A stretch of DNA of 64,000 nucleotides from Methylotenera_A sp031417915 (GTDB lineage Bacteria; Pseudomonadota; Gammaproteobacteria; Burkholderiales; Methylophilaceae), in the NCBI GenBank assembly GCA_031417915.1, contig JANOWN010000008.1, positions 1 to 64,000 on the forward strand, in the 5' to 3' direction. The position numbers were made by a program, and so were the translations under genes. The notes under the pieces were generated by a model. It was not told the origin of the DNA, did no database searches, and saw only the letters and a list, made by a program, of their open reading frames with translations. Positions 1 to 7,255 of this stretch are shown here, piece by piece (the stretch's first letter is position 1; each line of letters starts with the position of its first letter).

Positions 1-651
1 AGCACTGTTGATGGTGGTGATTCTTGGCAGAATGCCCTTAATCAAATCGAGGCGGTATTGATTCAAATCGGTAATCACAATATTTCTAGCGCCTGCGTGG
101 TCCGCCACCAGCGCCGCCATACTGCCAATTGGGCCCGCACCAGTAATCAGCACATCTTCGCCCACCATATTGAATGATAAAGCAGTATGTACCGCATTGC
201 CGTAGGCATCAAAATATGACAGTAAATCGGTATCAATTGGGCGACTTGGTTTGAACACGTTTTTGGCGGGAATCACCAAATACTCTGCAAAAGCGCCATG
301 CCGATTAACGCCCACACCAATGGTGTTGGGGCACAAGTGCGTACGCCCGCCTAAGCAGTTGCGGCAACGCCCACAAGTGAGGTGACCTTCGCCAGATACG
401 ACATCGCCTACTTTAAACTCGGTGACGTTTGAACCAAATCCAGCAATCTCGCCCACGTATTCATGCCCAGTAATCATCGGCACTGGAATGGTTTTTTGCG
501 CCCACTCATCCCAGTTGTAAATGTGAATATCGGTGCCGCAAATGGCGGTTTTTTTAATTTTAATCAGCACATCATTGTTGCCAACCGTTGGTTCGGGCAT
601 GTCTTCTAGCCACAAGCCTTCTTTGGCGTATTTTTTAACTAATGCTTTCAT
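1..651 (-). CDS. tdh: L-threonine 3-dehydrogenase, partial (C-terminus off the left edge)
   Basis: Zinc-dependent medium-chain dehydrogenase that oxidises L-threonine to 2-amino-3-ketobutyrate with NAD+ in the cytoplasm. The 217 visible residues contain the catalytic zinc cysteine at position 38 (TAICGTDIHIYNWDEW), the GHE zinc-ligand motif, the structural-zinc cysteine cluster (CGRCRNC, then a further C) and the start of the Rossmann fold (ITGAGPIGS). Similarity to E. coli Tdh through this N-terminal part is very high by eye, which separates it from generic alcohol dehydrogenases. The start ATG is at 651-649, and the gene continues beyond base 1. It is divergent from the VOC gene. Confidence 0.92.
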   Translation of the reverse strand, partial: MKALVKKYAKEGLWLEDMPEPTVGNNDVLIKIKKTAICGTDIHIYNWDEWAQKTIPVPMITGHEYVGEIAGFGSNVTEFKVGDVVSGEGHLTCGRCRNCLGGRTHLCPNTIGVGVNRHGAFAEYLVIPAKNVFKPSRPIDTDLLSYFDAYGNAVHTALSFNMVGEDVLITGAGPIGSMAALVADHAGARNIVITDLNQYRLDLIKGILPRITTINSA

Positions 652-800
652 CAATTAATTCCCTTAGAATAAGTTGTTTATTTGAGTGATAAGTCCTGTT
701 TATAGAGGTAGTATCGCATAAGGCGTGAGGTATTTCAAACTGTCAACATTGCTTGGAATCGGGTATGATTGCTGCTGCAATACACTCAATTCAAAAATAT

Positions 801-1229
801 ATGCCGCTTACCGAAATCAACCACGTTAATTTTCGCACCGATCGCGATACCATGCTTAAATTGCGTGATTTTTATTGCGATATTTTGGGCTTAACGGTGG
901 GTAAGCGTGTTGCCAGCACCACTTATGGCTATTGGCTCTACATCGGCGATAACGATGTGGTGCATCTGGCGGAATATAAAACACCTGAGCCACCACAGTT
1001 GCATGTGCATGGCACTTATGACCATGTATCGTTTACCTGCACCGATATGCCTGCGATGGAAGCGAACTTGACCAAAAATAAAGTGACTTATACCACGCGA
1101 ATTTTGGCCAATGGTGTGCGACAGATTAATTTAAAAGACCCAGCGGGCAATGGTGTAGAGCTTAATTTTGAGGAATTTTGGAATGCCGATTACGTAATGA
1201 GACCATCGGGTGATCCAAGTAAAGTTTAG
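801..1229 (+). CDS. VOC (glyoxalase/bleomycin-resistance) family protein
   Basis: Small vicinal-oxygen-chelate fold protein of about 142 residues with the two beta-alpha-beta-beta-beta modules expected. Putative metal ligands are the His of INHVNF near the N-terminus, the Glu of HLAEYK, the His of YDHVSF and the Glu of GVELNF. The PAGNGVELNF ending is typical of dioxygenase/glyoxalase-like members. The substrate cannot be told from sequence. The start is uncertain: an ATG at 765 follows a weak GGAATC, but the family fold begins at MPLTEINHVNF, so 801 is preferred. It stands alone between the divergent tdh and the SoxYZ-like gene. Confidence 0.8.
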   Translation: MPLTEINHVNFRTDRDTMLKLRDFYCDILGLTVGKRVASTTYGYWLYIGDNDVVHLAEYKTPEPPQLHVHGTYDHVSFTCTDMPAMEANLTKNKVTYTTRILANGVRQINLKDPAGNGVELNFEEFWNADYVMRPSGDPSKV

Positions 1230-1355
1230 GCTCGCAATGGCAGTTTGTGTGTGACTCACGTCACATACAAGCGCAAGAAATAAACTAAAATAGCGCCGTG
1301 TAGTCAAAAGTCTAAGTTGTGCGTTAATGTTTGTATTATGCAATATGGAGATAAT

Positions 1356-2168
1356 ATGCGTTTAAATAAATTGATAAGAAAAAGTTATTTTATGGCTCTG
1401 GGAAGCGCTATTCTATTGGCTTGCAGCCTGCCTGTTTTTGCAGAGCCAGACCCAAAGTTATGGCCTGTGATGAAAGAAGCGTTTTTTGAAAAACGCCCAA
1501 TGATTGAAGTCGATTTTATGAAAATTGACGCACCGCGCCGTGCCGAAAGTGGCGCTCAAGTGCCAGTGACGTACACCATCGATAACGCTGCGGCAAAAGG
1601 CGTCAAGATTGTCAAATTGTATTCGTTTGTGGATGCAAACCCAATTCCACTCACCGCGACTTATCATTTAACCGATTCATTAGGCGATTTTAATTTATCG
1701 ACCAGAATTAGATTTGAAACCGATGCTTTTGTGCGCTTGGTAGGCGAAACGGCTGATGGTAAATTGTATCTAGCTTCGCGTGAAATCCGCGCTGCGGGCG
1801 GCTGTGGCGGCACGGTGGATGCGGATGAAGCGGTGGTTCGCGCATCGGCAGGCAAAATTAAATTTAAGGTGGAAGAGCCAGTCAAAATTGGCGGCGCAAC
1901 ATCTACCACTTTTAATATTAAACACCCAATGCGCACTGGCTTGCAGCGCGAACTGGTATCGCAAGGCTTTATTCCAGCTTTTTATATTAAAAAATCAGAA
2001 TTTAACTATAACGGTAAGCCAATCTTGACAATAGATGTAGGTGTTGGCACGGCAGAAGACCCATATTTTAAATTTAATTTTGTGCCAGCTGCGCCAGGCA
2101 AATTAGAAGTAGTAGCGACGGATAACGAAGGCAAAGACTTTAAGCAAGAAGTTGAAGTGAAAAGCTAG
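1356..2168 (+). CDS. quinoprotein dehydrogenase-associated SoxYZ-like carrier
   Basis: Secreted fusion of a SoxY-like and a SoxZ-like domain, about 270 residues. The N-terminal hydrophobic stretch ends in PVFAEPD, fitting a signal peptide. An alternative lipobox-like LLAC is present but less convincing. The SoxY-type swinging-arm motif GGCGG with its carrier cysteine lies near residue 147, in the middle of the protein. An Ig-like SoxZ half follows, with HPMRTG and a C-terminal beta-rich region. In methylotrophs, proteins of this build accompany PQQ-dependent alcohol dehydrogenases. No such enzyme is encoded here, so the partner is unknown. The start at 1356 is chosen because ATGGAGATAAT places GGAG just upstream, and a terminator follows directly. 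Confidence 0.87.
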   Translation: MRLNKLIRKSYFMALGSAILLACSLPVFAEPDPKLWPVMKEAFFEKRPMIEVDFMKIDAPRRAESGAQVPVTYTIDNAAAKGVKIVKLYSFVDANPIPLTATYHLTDSLGDFNLSTRIRFETDAFVRLVGETADGKLYLASREIRAAGGCGGTVDADEAVVRASAGKIKFKVEEPVKIGGATSTTFNIKHPMRTGLQRELVSQGFIPAFYIKKSEFNYNGKPILTIDVGVGTAEDPYFKFNFVPAAPGKLEVVATDNEGKDFKQEVEVKS

Positions 2169-2185
2169 TTTTTTTAAGTCAGTAA

Positions 2186-2213
2186 AAAGGCCTCCACTTG
2201 GAGGCTTTTTTTG
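2186..2213 (+). terminator. Rho-independent terminator after the SoxYZ-like gene
   Basis: Stem AAGCCTCC/GGAGGCTT-type hairpin (GGCCTCCACTTGGAGGC) followed by a run of T. It lies 18 nt after the SoxYZ-like stop codon. Confidence 0.85.
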
Positions 2214-2270
2214 TTTGTGCTACAGACAATTTTGAGTGCTAAAATAAGCCAATATTTTAGGAGATTTAAA

Positions 2271-2690
2271 ATGAAAAGCTACCGCAAAGAACTTTGGTTC
2301 AACATCCCAGCGCGCATGGATTTTAAAAATATCACGGGCGACGTGGTGGAATGTTTGCGTGAAAGCGGCATTAAAGAAGGCTTGGCGCTCATCAATGCGA
2401 TGCATATTTCTGCTAGCGTATTTATAAACGACGACGAGCGCGGCCTGCATCACGATTACAAAGTGTGGCTAGAAAAACTCGCCCCGCACGAGCCCGTAAG
2501 CGGCTACAGGCATAACGATACTGGTGAAGACAATGCCGATGCACACATTAAACGCCAAGTGATGGGGCGCGAAGTGGTGGTTGCGGTCACAGAAGGCCAG
2601 CTCGATTTTGGCCCGTGGGAGCAGATTTTTTACGGTGAATTTGATGGTCGACGCAAAAAACGCGTGCTAATAAAAATTATTGGCGAGTAA
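2271..2690 (+). CDS. YjbQ family protein (UPF0047)
   Basis: 139-residue single-domain protein of the YjbQ/UPF0047 family, cytoplasmic. Members are annotated as secondary thiamine-phosphate synthases because some rescue thiE mutants, but the physiological role is unsettled. Recognisable blocks are FNIPARMDFKNITGDV, the GLALINAMHISAS segment with its conserved His, NDDERGLHHDY, HND...ADAHIKRQVMGREVVV and the closing EFDGRRKKRVLIKIIGE. The start is set at 2271 because AGGAGATTTAAAATG gives a strong ribosome-binding site there. The gene is convergent with the CBS gene, and hairpin repeat copy A lies between them. Confidence 0.9.
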   Translation: MKSYRKELWFNIPARMDFKNITGDVVECLRESGIKEGLALINAMHISASVFINDDERGLHHDYKVWLEKLAPHEPVSGYRHNDTGEDNADAHIKRQVMGREVVVAVTEGQLDFGPWEQIFYGEFDGRRKKRVLIKIIGE

Positions 2691-2704
2691 ATAGTTATAA
2701 AAAC

Positions 2705-2799
2705 ATGCCCTGTACCAGTTCTTGGTATCACCATTCTCGCTAAGTGCTAAAGCACTAAGTCGAATGCGAAACCCCCATGGATATTTGCCTGCAGGGCAT
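2705..2799. repeat. palindromic hairpin repeat, copy A (expanded)
   Basis: Outer arms ATGCCCTG (2705-2712) and CAGGGCAT (2792-2799) enclose the family core CCATGGATATT. This copy is about 95 nt instead of about 40 because an extra hairpin (CTAAGTGC/GCACTAAG type) and an ACCAGTTCTTGGT stem are inserted in its left half. It lies between the convergent yjbQ-like and CBS genes and may serve as a bidirectional terminator (ATTTTAATTTTT follows). Related to the copies at 13642, 18952, 53386 and 55685. Confidence 0.75.
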
Positions 2800-2807
2800 T
2801 TTAATTT

Positions 2808-3239
2808 TTAGCCTTTAATATAGCTTTCTAATTCTGTAATCAAACGTTGCTGATAGGCAATGGTTTCTTTCACCAAATCGCCCAGCGAGAGCATGCCAAT
2901 TACTTTTTCACCATCCATAATAGGCAAATGGCGAAAACGTTTTTCACTCATCAGATTTAAAGTTGCATCTACCAAGTCGCTCGGTTTGCCAGTAATCACA
3001 TTCGCTGTCATCACCTCAGCAATAGCTGTGGATTTAGATGAGCGGCCTTGCAACACCACTTCGCGCGCGTAATCGCGCTCTGAAAAAATCCCCACCAGTT
3101 TGTCGCCCTGCATCACCACCAGCGCGCCAATTTTATACTCGGCTAAAATCACCAAAGCGTCGTAAACAGGGCGATCTGGCGCAATTGAGATGATTTCTTT
3201 ATGTTTTTTATCATTCAAAACTTGTTGTAATGTTTTCAT
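2808..3239 (-). CDS. CBS-domain protein
   Basis: 143-residue soluble protein made of a tandem CBS pair (Bateman module), residues about 10-65 and 75-135. Such modules bind adenine nucleotides and act as regulatory sensors. There is no attached catalytic domain, so the partner is unknown. Visible CBS signatures are ALVVMQGDKLVGIFSERDYAR in the first domain and RHLPIMDGEKVIGMLSLGDL in the second. The start at 3239 has an excellent GGGAGG ribosome-binding site, so the longer frame from 3257 is rejected. Confidence 0.9.
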   Translation of the reverse strand: MKTLQQVLNDKKHKEIISIAPDRPVYDALVILAEYKIGALVVMQGDKLVGIFSERDYAREVVLQGRSSKSTAIAEVMTANVITGKPSDLVDATLNLMSEKRFRHLPIMDGEKVIGMLSLGDLVKETIAYQQRLITELESYIKG

Positions 3240-3314
3240 GATTTTTACCTCCCACAAAGCCTAAATAAAAATATACACCTTATAATGACAATAGCAAAAT
3301 TACACAGATAAAAA

Positions 3315-4250
3315 ATGAAAAACAATACCCAAAAGAATATTCAAAAAAATATTACTGTGAAGGCGTTTATTGCCTTGTTTGGCTTAACGCTCATTTGGGG
3401 CTATAACTGGGTGGTTATGAAAACCGCCGTGCAGTTTGCCAGCCCATTTCAGTTTGCCGCGCTGCGTACGTTTTTGGGCGCGCTGATGTTATTTTTAGTG
3501 CTATTTTTGAGTAAAAGACCACTCGCATTGAAAGAGTTTCCTACCATGCTGGCGCTTGGCTTGCTGCAAACATGCGGCTTTACAGGCTTGCTCATTTGGG
3601 CGCTGGTGTCTGGCGGGGCGGGTAAAACGGCGGTGCTTTCTTACACCATGCCATTTTGGGTGATGCTATTTGCGTGGCCGATGCTGGGTGAAAAAGTGCA
3701 AGGCTGGCAATGGCTGGCGGTGGTATTCGCGCTGTTTGGCATCGTGCTGATATTTGATCCGCTACACATAAAAGGCGATGGTTTTAGCATGACTTTAGCT
3801 TTATTGTCAGGCATTTCCTGGGCGATTTCAGCGATTGTTTCTAAAAAATTGCACAAACGCGCGCCGCATTTAGATTTGCTCAATATCACCGCTTGGCCGA
3901 CTTTGCTAGGCTCAATTCCTATCATTGTTTTAGCCTTGGTATTGCCTGCGCCACCGATTCAATGGACAAATACATTTTATTTAACCATTATTTATAGCAT
4001 CTTTTTAAGCGGCAGCCTTGCATGGGTATTGTGGCTGTATGCCTTGCAACGCTTGCCTGCTGGCGTGGCGAGCATGGCCAGTATGCTCGCCCCAGTGATT
4101 GGCGTTGCGGCGGCGTGGATGCAATTGGGCGAGCGCCCGAGTTCAATAGAACTGCTCGGCATGCTGTTTATCGCACTGGCTTTGGTGACCATATCGACGA
4201 TTACAATTCGCAAGCATCAAGCGGTGGATGTTGCTGAAGGGCAGGAATAA
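3315..4250 (+). CDS. EamA/DMT-superfamily transporter
   Basis: Inner-membrane protein of 311 residues with about ten hydrophobic helices in two EamA repeats. The first repeat has the characteristic LIWGYNWVVMK and ALRTFLGAL segments, and the second has LLSGISWAISAIVSKK and the PVIGVAAAWMQLGERPSSIELLGMLFI-type ending. Family members export amino acids or other small metabolites by proton exchange. The substrate cannot be predicted. It is divergent from the CBS gene, with a short AT-rich gap that probably holds both promoters. Confidence 0.88.
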   Translation: MKNNTQKNIQKNITVKAFIALFGLTLIWGYNWVVMKTAVQFASPFQFAALRTFLGALMLFLVLFLSKRPLALKEFPTMLALGLLQTCGFTGLLIWALVSGGAGKTAVLSYTMPFWVMLFAWPMLGEKVQGWQWLAVVFALFGIVLIFDPLHIKGDGFSMTLALLSGISWAISAIVSKKLHKRAPHLDLLNITAWPTLLGSIPIIVLALVLPAPPIQWTNTFYLTIIYSIFLSGSLAWVLWLYALQRLPAGVASMASMLAPVIGVAAAWMQLGERPSSIELLGMLFIALALVTISTITIRKHQAVDVAEGQE

Positions 4251-4313
4251 GCCGCAAGAGTAGCTTGTGATAAAATCATATTTTTCAATTATTTAAGATT
4301 TAAAGGTTAGCAA

Positions 4314-5042
4314 ATGGCGGGACATAGTAAATGGGCAAATATTCAGCATCGCAAAGGCCGTCAAGATGCTAAACGCGGTAAAATTTTTACCAAAATTATT
4401 AAAGAAATCACTGTTGCTGCACGTTTGGGCGGCGGTGATATCAATATGAACCCGCGCCTTCGCGCTGCAGTGGCCGAGGCCAAAGAAGAAAATATGCCAG
4501 CCGATAACATTACGCGCGCCATTAAAAAAGGTACGGGCGAGTTGGAGGGCGTGAACTACGAAGAGATTCGCTACGAAGGTTACGGCATTAACGGCGCGGC
4601 GATTATTATTGATTGCCTTACCGATAACAAACAACGCGCGGTGATGGACGTGCGCCATGCGCTGAGCAAACACGGTGGCAATTTAGGTACCGATGGCAGC
4701 GTAGTGTTTATGTTTAAACATTGCGGCAGCTTGGTTTACGAACCCGGCACTTCAGAAGACAAAGTGATGGAAGCCGCGCTGGAAGCGGGTGCTGAGGATA
4801 TTGTGACCGATGAAGATGGCAGTATAGAAGTCATCACGCCCCCGAATGATTTTATGGCGGTGAAAGAGGCGATGGAGTTGGCTGGCTTAAAAGCGGTGGT
4901 GGCAGAAGTGATTATGAAGCCGAATATGGAAACCGTATTTACGGGCGATGATGCGGTAAAAATGCAAAAAATCTTAGATATGTTGGAAGATTTGGATGAT
5001 GTGCAGGATGTATATACCACCGCTGTAATTGAGGAAGAGTGA
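4314..5042 (+). CDS. yebC: YebC/PmpR-family protein
   Basis: 242-residue member of the YebC/TACO1 family. The invariant N-terminus MAGHSKWANIQHRKGRQDAK is present, with the normal length and the acidic C-terminal domain (LEDLDDVQDVYTTAVIEEE). Family members have been described as transcriptional regulators and, more recently, as relieving ribosome stalling at proline stretches. The gene directly precedes ruvC and overlaps it by 4 nt, the usual yebC-ruvCAB arrangement in proteobacteria. RBS: AAAGGTTAGCAAATG. Confidence 0.95.
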   Translation: MAGHSKWANIQHRKGRQDAKRGKIFTKIIKEITVAARLGGGDINMNPRLRAAVAEAKEENMPADNITRAIKKGTGELEGVNYEEIRYEGYGINGAAIIIDCLTDNKQRAVMDVRHALSKHGGNLGTDGSVVFMFKHCGSLVYEPGTSEDKVMEAALEAGAEDIVTDEDGSIEVITPPNDFMAVKEAMELAGLKAVVAEVIMKPNMETVFTGDDAVKMQKILDMLEDLDDVQDVYTTAVIEEE

Positions 5043-5602
5043 GCGTAATTCGCATTCTCGGCATCGACCCTGGCCTGCGCTTAACAGGCTTTGGTGTCAT
5101 TGAAAAAATAGGTGAAAAAATCACCTACATTGCCAGCGGAACAATTAAAACTGCGAGTGCAAAAAAGAATAAAGTGGAAGGCGAAGATGATAGAGAAGAA
5201 TTGCCAGCGAGGCTGAAAGTCATATTGGACGGTCTTTTTGAGGTGATTGACACCTACAAACCTAACCAAGTAGCGGTGGAAAAAGTGTTTGTGAATGTGA
5301 ATCCGCAATCGACTTTATTACTTGGTCAGGCGCGCGGTGCGGCGATTAGTGCAGCTGTGATTAGAAACTTAACAGTAGCTGAATACACCGCGCTACAAGT
5401 CAAACAAGCTGTAGTGGGCAATGGCCATGCACAAAAAGAACAGGTACAAGAAATGGTGAAACGCTTGTTAAATTTGCCTGCAGCACCAAAGCCAGATTCG
5501 GCCGATGCGTTAGCGTGCGCAATTTGTCATGCGCATGGCGGCCAAGGGCTGGGGAAATTGGCGACTGCAGGTTTTCGCGTAAAAAATGGCCGCTTAATTT
5601 AA
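5039..5602 (+). CDS. ruvC: crossover junction endodeoxyribonuclease RuvC
   Basis: Holliday-junction resolvase of 187 residues with an RNase H-like fold that cuts junctions processed by RuvAB. Catalytic acidic residues are visible: Asp10 in GIDPGL, Glu in VAVEKVF, and the pair in KPDSADALACAICHAH. The start is a GTG at 5039 that overlaps the yebC stop (GAGTGAGC), implying translational coupling. A lysine- and acid-rich insertion (AKKNKVEGEDDREE) makes the first half slightly longer than in E. coli. ruvA follows after 160 nt rather than immediately. Confidence 0.95.
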   Translation: MSVIRILGIDPGLRLTGFGVIEKIGEKITYIASGTIKTASAKKNKVEGEDDREELPARLKVILDGLFEVIDTYKPNQVAVEKVFVNVNPQSTLLLGQARGAAISAAVIRNLTVAEYTALQVKQAVVGNGHAQKEQVQEMVKRLLNLPAAPKPDSADALACAICHAHGGQGLGKLATAGFRVKNGRLI

Positions 5603-5637
5603 AATCATTTTATCGTTACGATGCAGCGTTGCGTCTT

Positions 5638-5685
5638 CAATTTTATTCAATCGCATACAACCACGTATGCGCATTCATAAAATTG
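5638..5685. other. imperfect extended hairpin in the ruvC-ruvA gap
   Basis: A 9-bp outer stem (CAATTTTAT/ATAAAATTG) and a 6-bp inner stem (GCATAC/GTATGC) are separated by symmetrical 6-nt internal bulges. A TATAAT hexamer follows at 5710-5715, so the gap may carry a ruvA promoter or an operator. No good -35 sequence is seen at standard spacing. Confidence 0.4.
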
Positions 5686-5762
5686 AACTCGCGCCTTGCC
5701 TCGTTTAGCTATAATGATTTTAAAAGTGCGCTAAACAAAATTCTTTTAAAGTTGGACAAATA

Positions 5763-6338
5763 ATGATTGCACGCCTGAACGGACTATTGATAGAAAAATC
5801 CCCACCGCTTATTGTGGTCGATTGTGCTGGCGTGGGTTACGAAGTTGAAGTGCCGATGAGCACGTTTTATAACTTGCCCGAAATTGGCGTTAAGGTAAAT
5901 TTGTTGACGTATATGGTGGTGCGCGAGGATGCGCAATTGCTGTATGGTTTTGGGTCAGAGCAAGAAAAAAGCACGTTTAAACAATTACTTAAAGTCAACG
6001 GCATTGGCGCAAAATCTGCGCTTTCCATTTTAAGTGGCGTGAGTATTGAAGAGCTTGTGCACGCCGTGACCATGCAAGAAGTCGGCATGCTGACGCGCAT
6101 TCCAGGTATTGGCAAAAAAACTGCTGAGCGCTTATTGTTGGAATTGAAAGATAAGTTTGGTGCGGCTGGGCTGGCAGCGGCTGGAAATCAAGCAAAATCA
6201 GCTACGCATGATGTGCTCAATGCCTTGATTTCATTGGGTTACAATGACAGAGAAGCTTTGCTGGCGGCGAAACAGTTGCCAGCAGATATTGGCGTAGCGG
6301 ACGGAATTAAGCAGGCATTGAAGTTACTCTCAAAATAA
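5763..6338 (+). CDS. ruvA: Holliday junction branch-migration protein RuvA
   Basis: 191-residue junction-binding subunit. It has an OB-fold N-terminus (MIARLNGLLIEKSPPLIVVD), two helix-hairpin-helix motifs (LLKVNGIGAKSALSILSG and LTRIPGIGKKTAERLLLELKDK), and a C-terminal domain that contacts RuvB (LISLGYNDREALLAAKQL). It tetramerises on four-way junctions and recruits RuvB. The start is at ATG 5763 with no strong Shine-Dalgarno sequence. ruvB lies more than 6 kb downstream, separated by four unrelated genes, which is unusual. Confidence 0.95.
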   Translation: MIARLNGLLIEKSPPLIVVDCAGVGYEVEVPMSTFYNLPEIGVKVNLLTYMVVREDAQLLYGFGSEQEKSTFKQLLKVNGIGAKSALSILSGVSIEELVHAVTMQEVGMLTRIPGIGKKTAERLLLELKDKFGAAGLAAAGNQAKSATHDVLNALISLGYNDREALLAAKQLPADIGVADGIKQALKLLSK

Positions 6339-6353
6339 TGGGCGGAGGCGAAC

Positions 6354-7241
6354 ATGAAAAATATTTATTTGGCTTTATGGATACTTTTGTTGTCCGCTTG
6401 CGGACAGCAGTCACAGAATGCTGTGCCAGATGTGGCGACGACAATGCCAGCATCCGCACCAGCGCCAATGGAACGAATGGGCAAGATGGCGGCCGATGTG
6501 CAGGGCGGCGCTGAGCAAAGTCTCACAGAAATTACTGAGCCTGCACGGGATACAAATCAAGTTAAAAAATACATCGCGCTACGCCACAATTTGCAAATTG
6601 AAACTCAAGCAGAAAAAATGCAAGCTGCATTTGATGCTGCGGTAAAGCATTGCGAAGCACTTAATTGTGAGCTACTTAGCGCCTACTACAACAAAGAAAC
6701 GCCCTACAGCCCGCCGTCAGCAAGCCTGAGCGCGCGGGTGCCACCTAGAAATGTGGAGATTTTTTTAGGCGGCCTTGCCAAAAATGGTGAGATTTTGCAG
6801 CACGGTCGCGACAGTGAAGACAAAACCAATCAAGTGGTGGATACCGATGCGCGCATTAAAAATTTGACTGAACTGCGCGATAGATTGCGCTTGATGTTGG
6901 TTGATAAATCGGCAAAATTTAAAGATGTTATCGATGTAGAACGCGAGCTGGCGAACACGCAAAGCCAGCTAGATAGCATGTTGAGCATGCGAAAAATACT
7001 CTCACAAGAAACTGATTTAGTGGCAGTGAATATTAATTTCACAGCGGCGCAGGGCATTACTGAGCAAGGTTTTTTTGCGCCTGTTGCGCGCGCACTTAAA
7101 GATGCTGGCCGCGTGATGATGGAAAGTTTTGGTGCGGTGATAACCTTTGTGATGAGCGCAATTCCGTGGTTGCTCATTGGTATCCCAATCATTTGGCTGG
7201 TTCGCAAGTATTGGGCAAAGATTAAAGCTAAATTCATGTAA
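6354..7241 (+). CDS. DUF4349-domain lipoprotein
   Basis: 295-residue predicted lipoprotein: the signal peptide ends in the lipobox LLSACGQQ (Cys near 16). The middle region carries the DUF4349 pattern, namely KYIALRHNLQIET, a stretch reading SLSARVPPRNVEIFLGGL, then a helical coiled segment (RIKNLTELRDRLRLML... DVIDVERELANTQSQLDSM). A single C-terminal transmembrane helix (VMSAIPWLLIGIPIIWLV) precedes a basic tail. Family function is unknown. RBS GGCGGAGGCGAAC precedes the ATG. It starts 15 nt after ruvA, and the TonB receptor follows 14 nt later, suggesting co-transcription. Confidence 0.82.
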   Translation: MKNIYLALWILLLSACGQQSQNAVPDVATTMPASAPAPMERMGKMAADVQGGAEQSLTEITEPARDTNQVKKYIALRHNLQIETQAEKMQAAFDAAVKHCEALNCELLSAYYNKETPYSPPSASLSARVPPRNVEIFLGGLAKNGEILQHGRDSEDKTNQVVDTDARIKNLTELRDRLRLMLVDKSAKFKDVIDVERELANTQSQLDSMLSMRKILSQETDLVAVNINFTAAQGITEQGFFAPVARALKDAGRVMMESFGAVITFVMSAIPWLLIGIPIIWLVRKYWAKIKAKFM

Positions 7242-7255
7242 ACCATTCCTGAATT

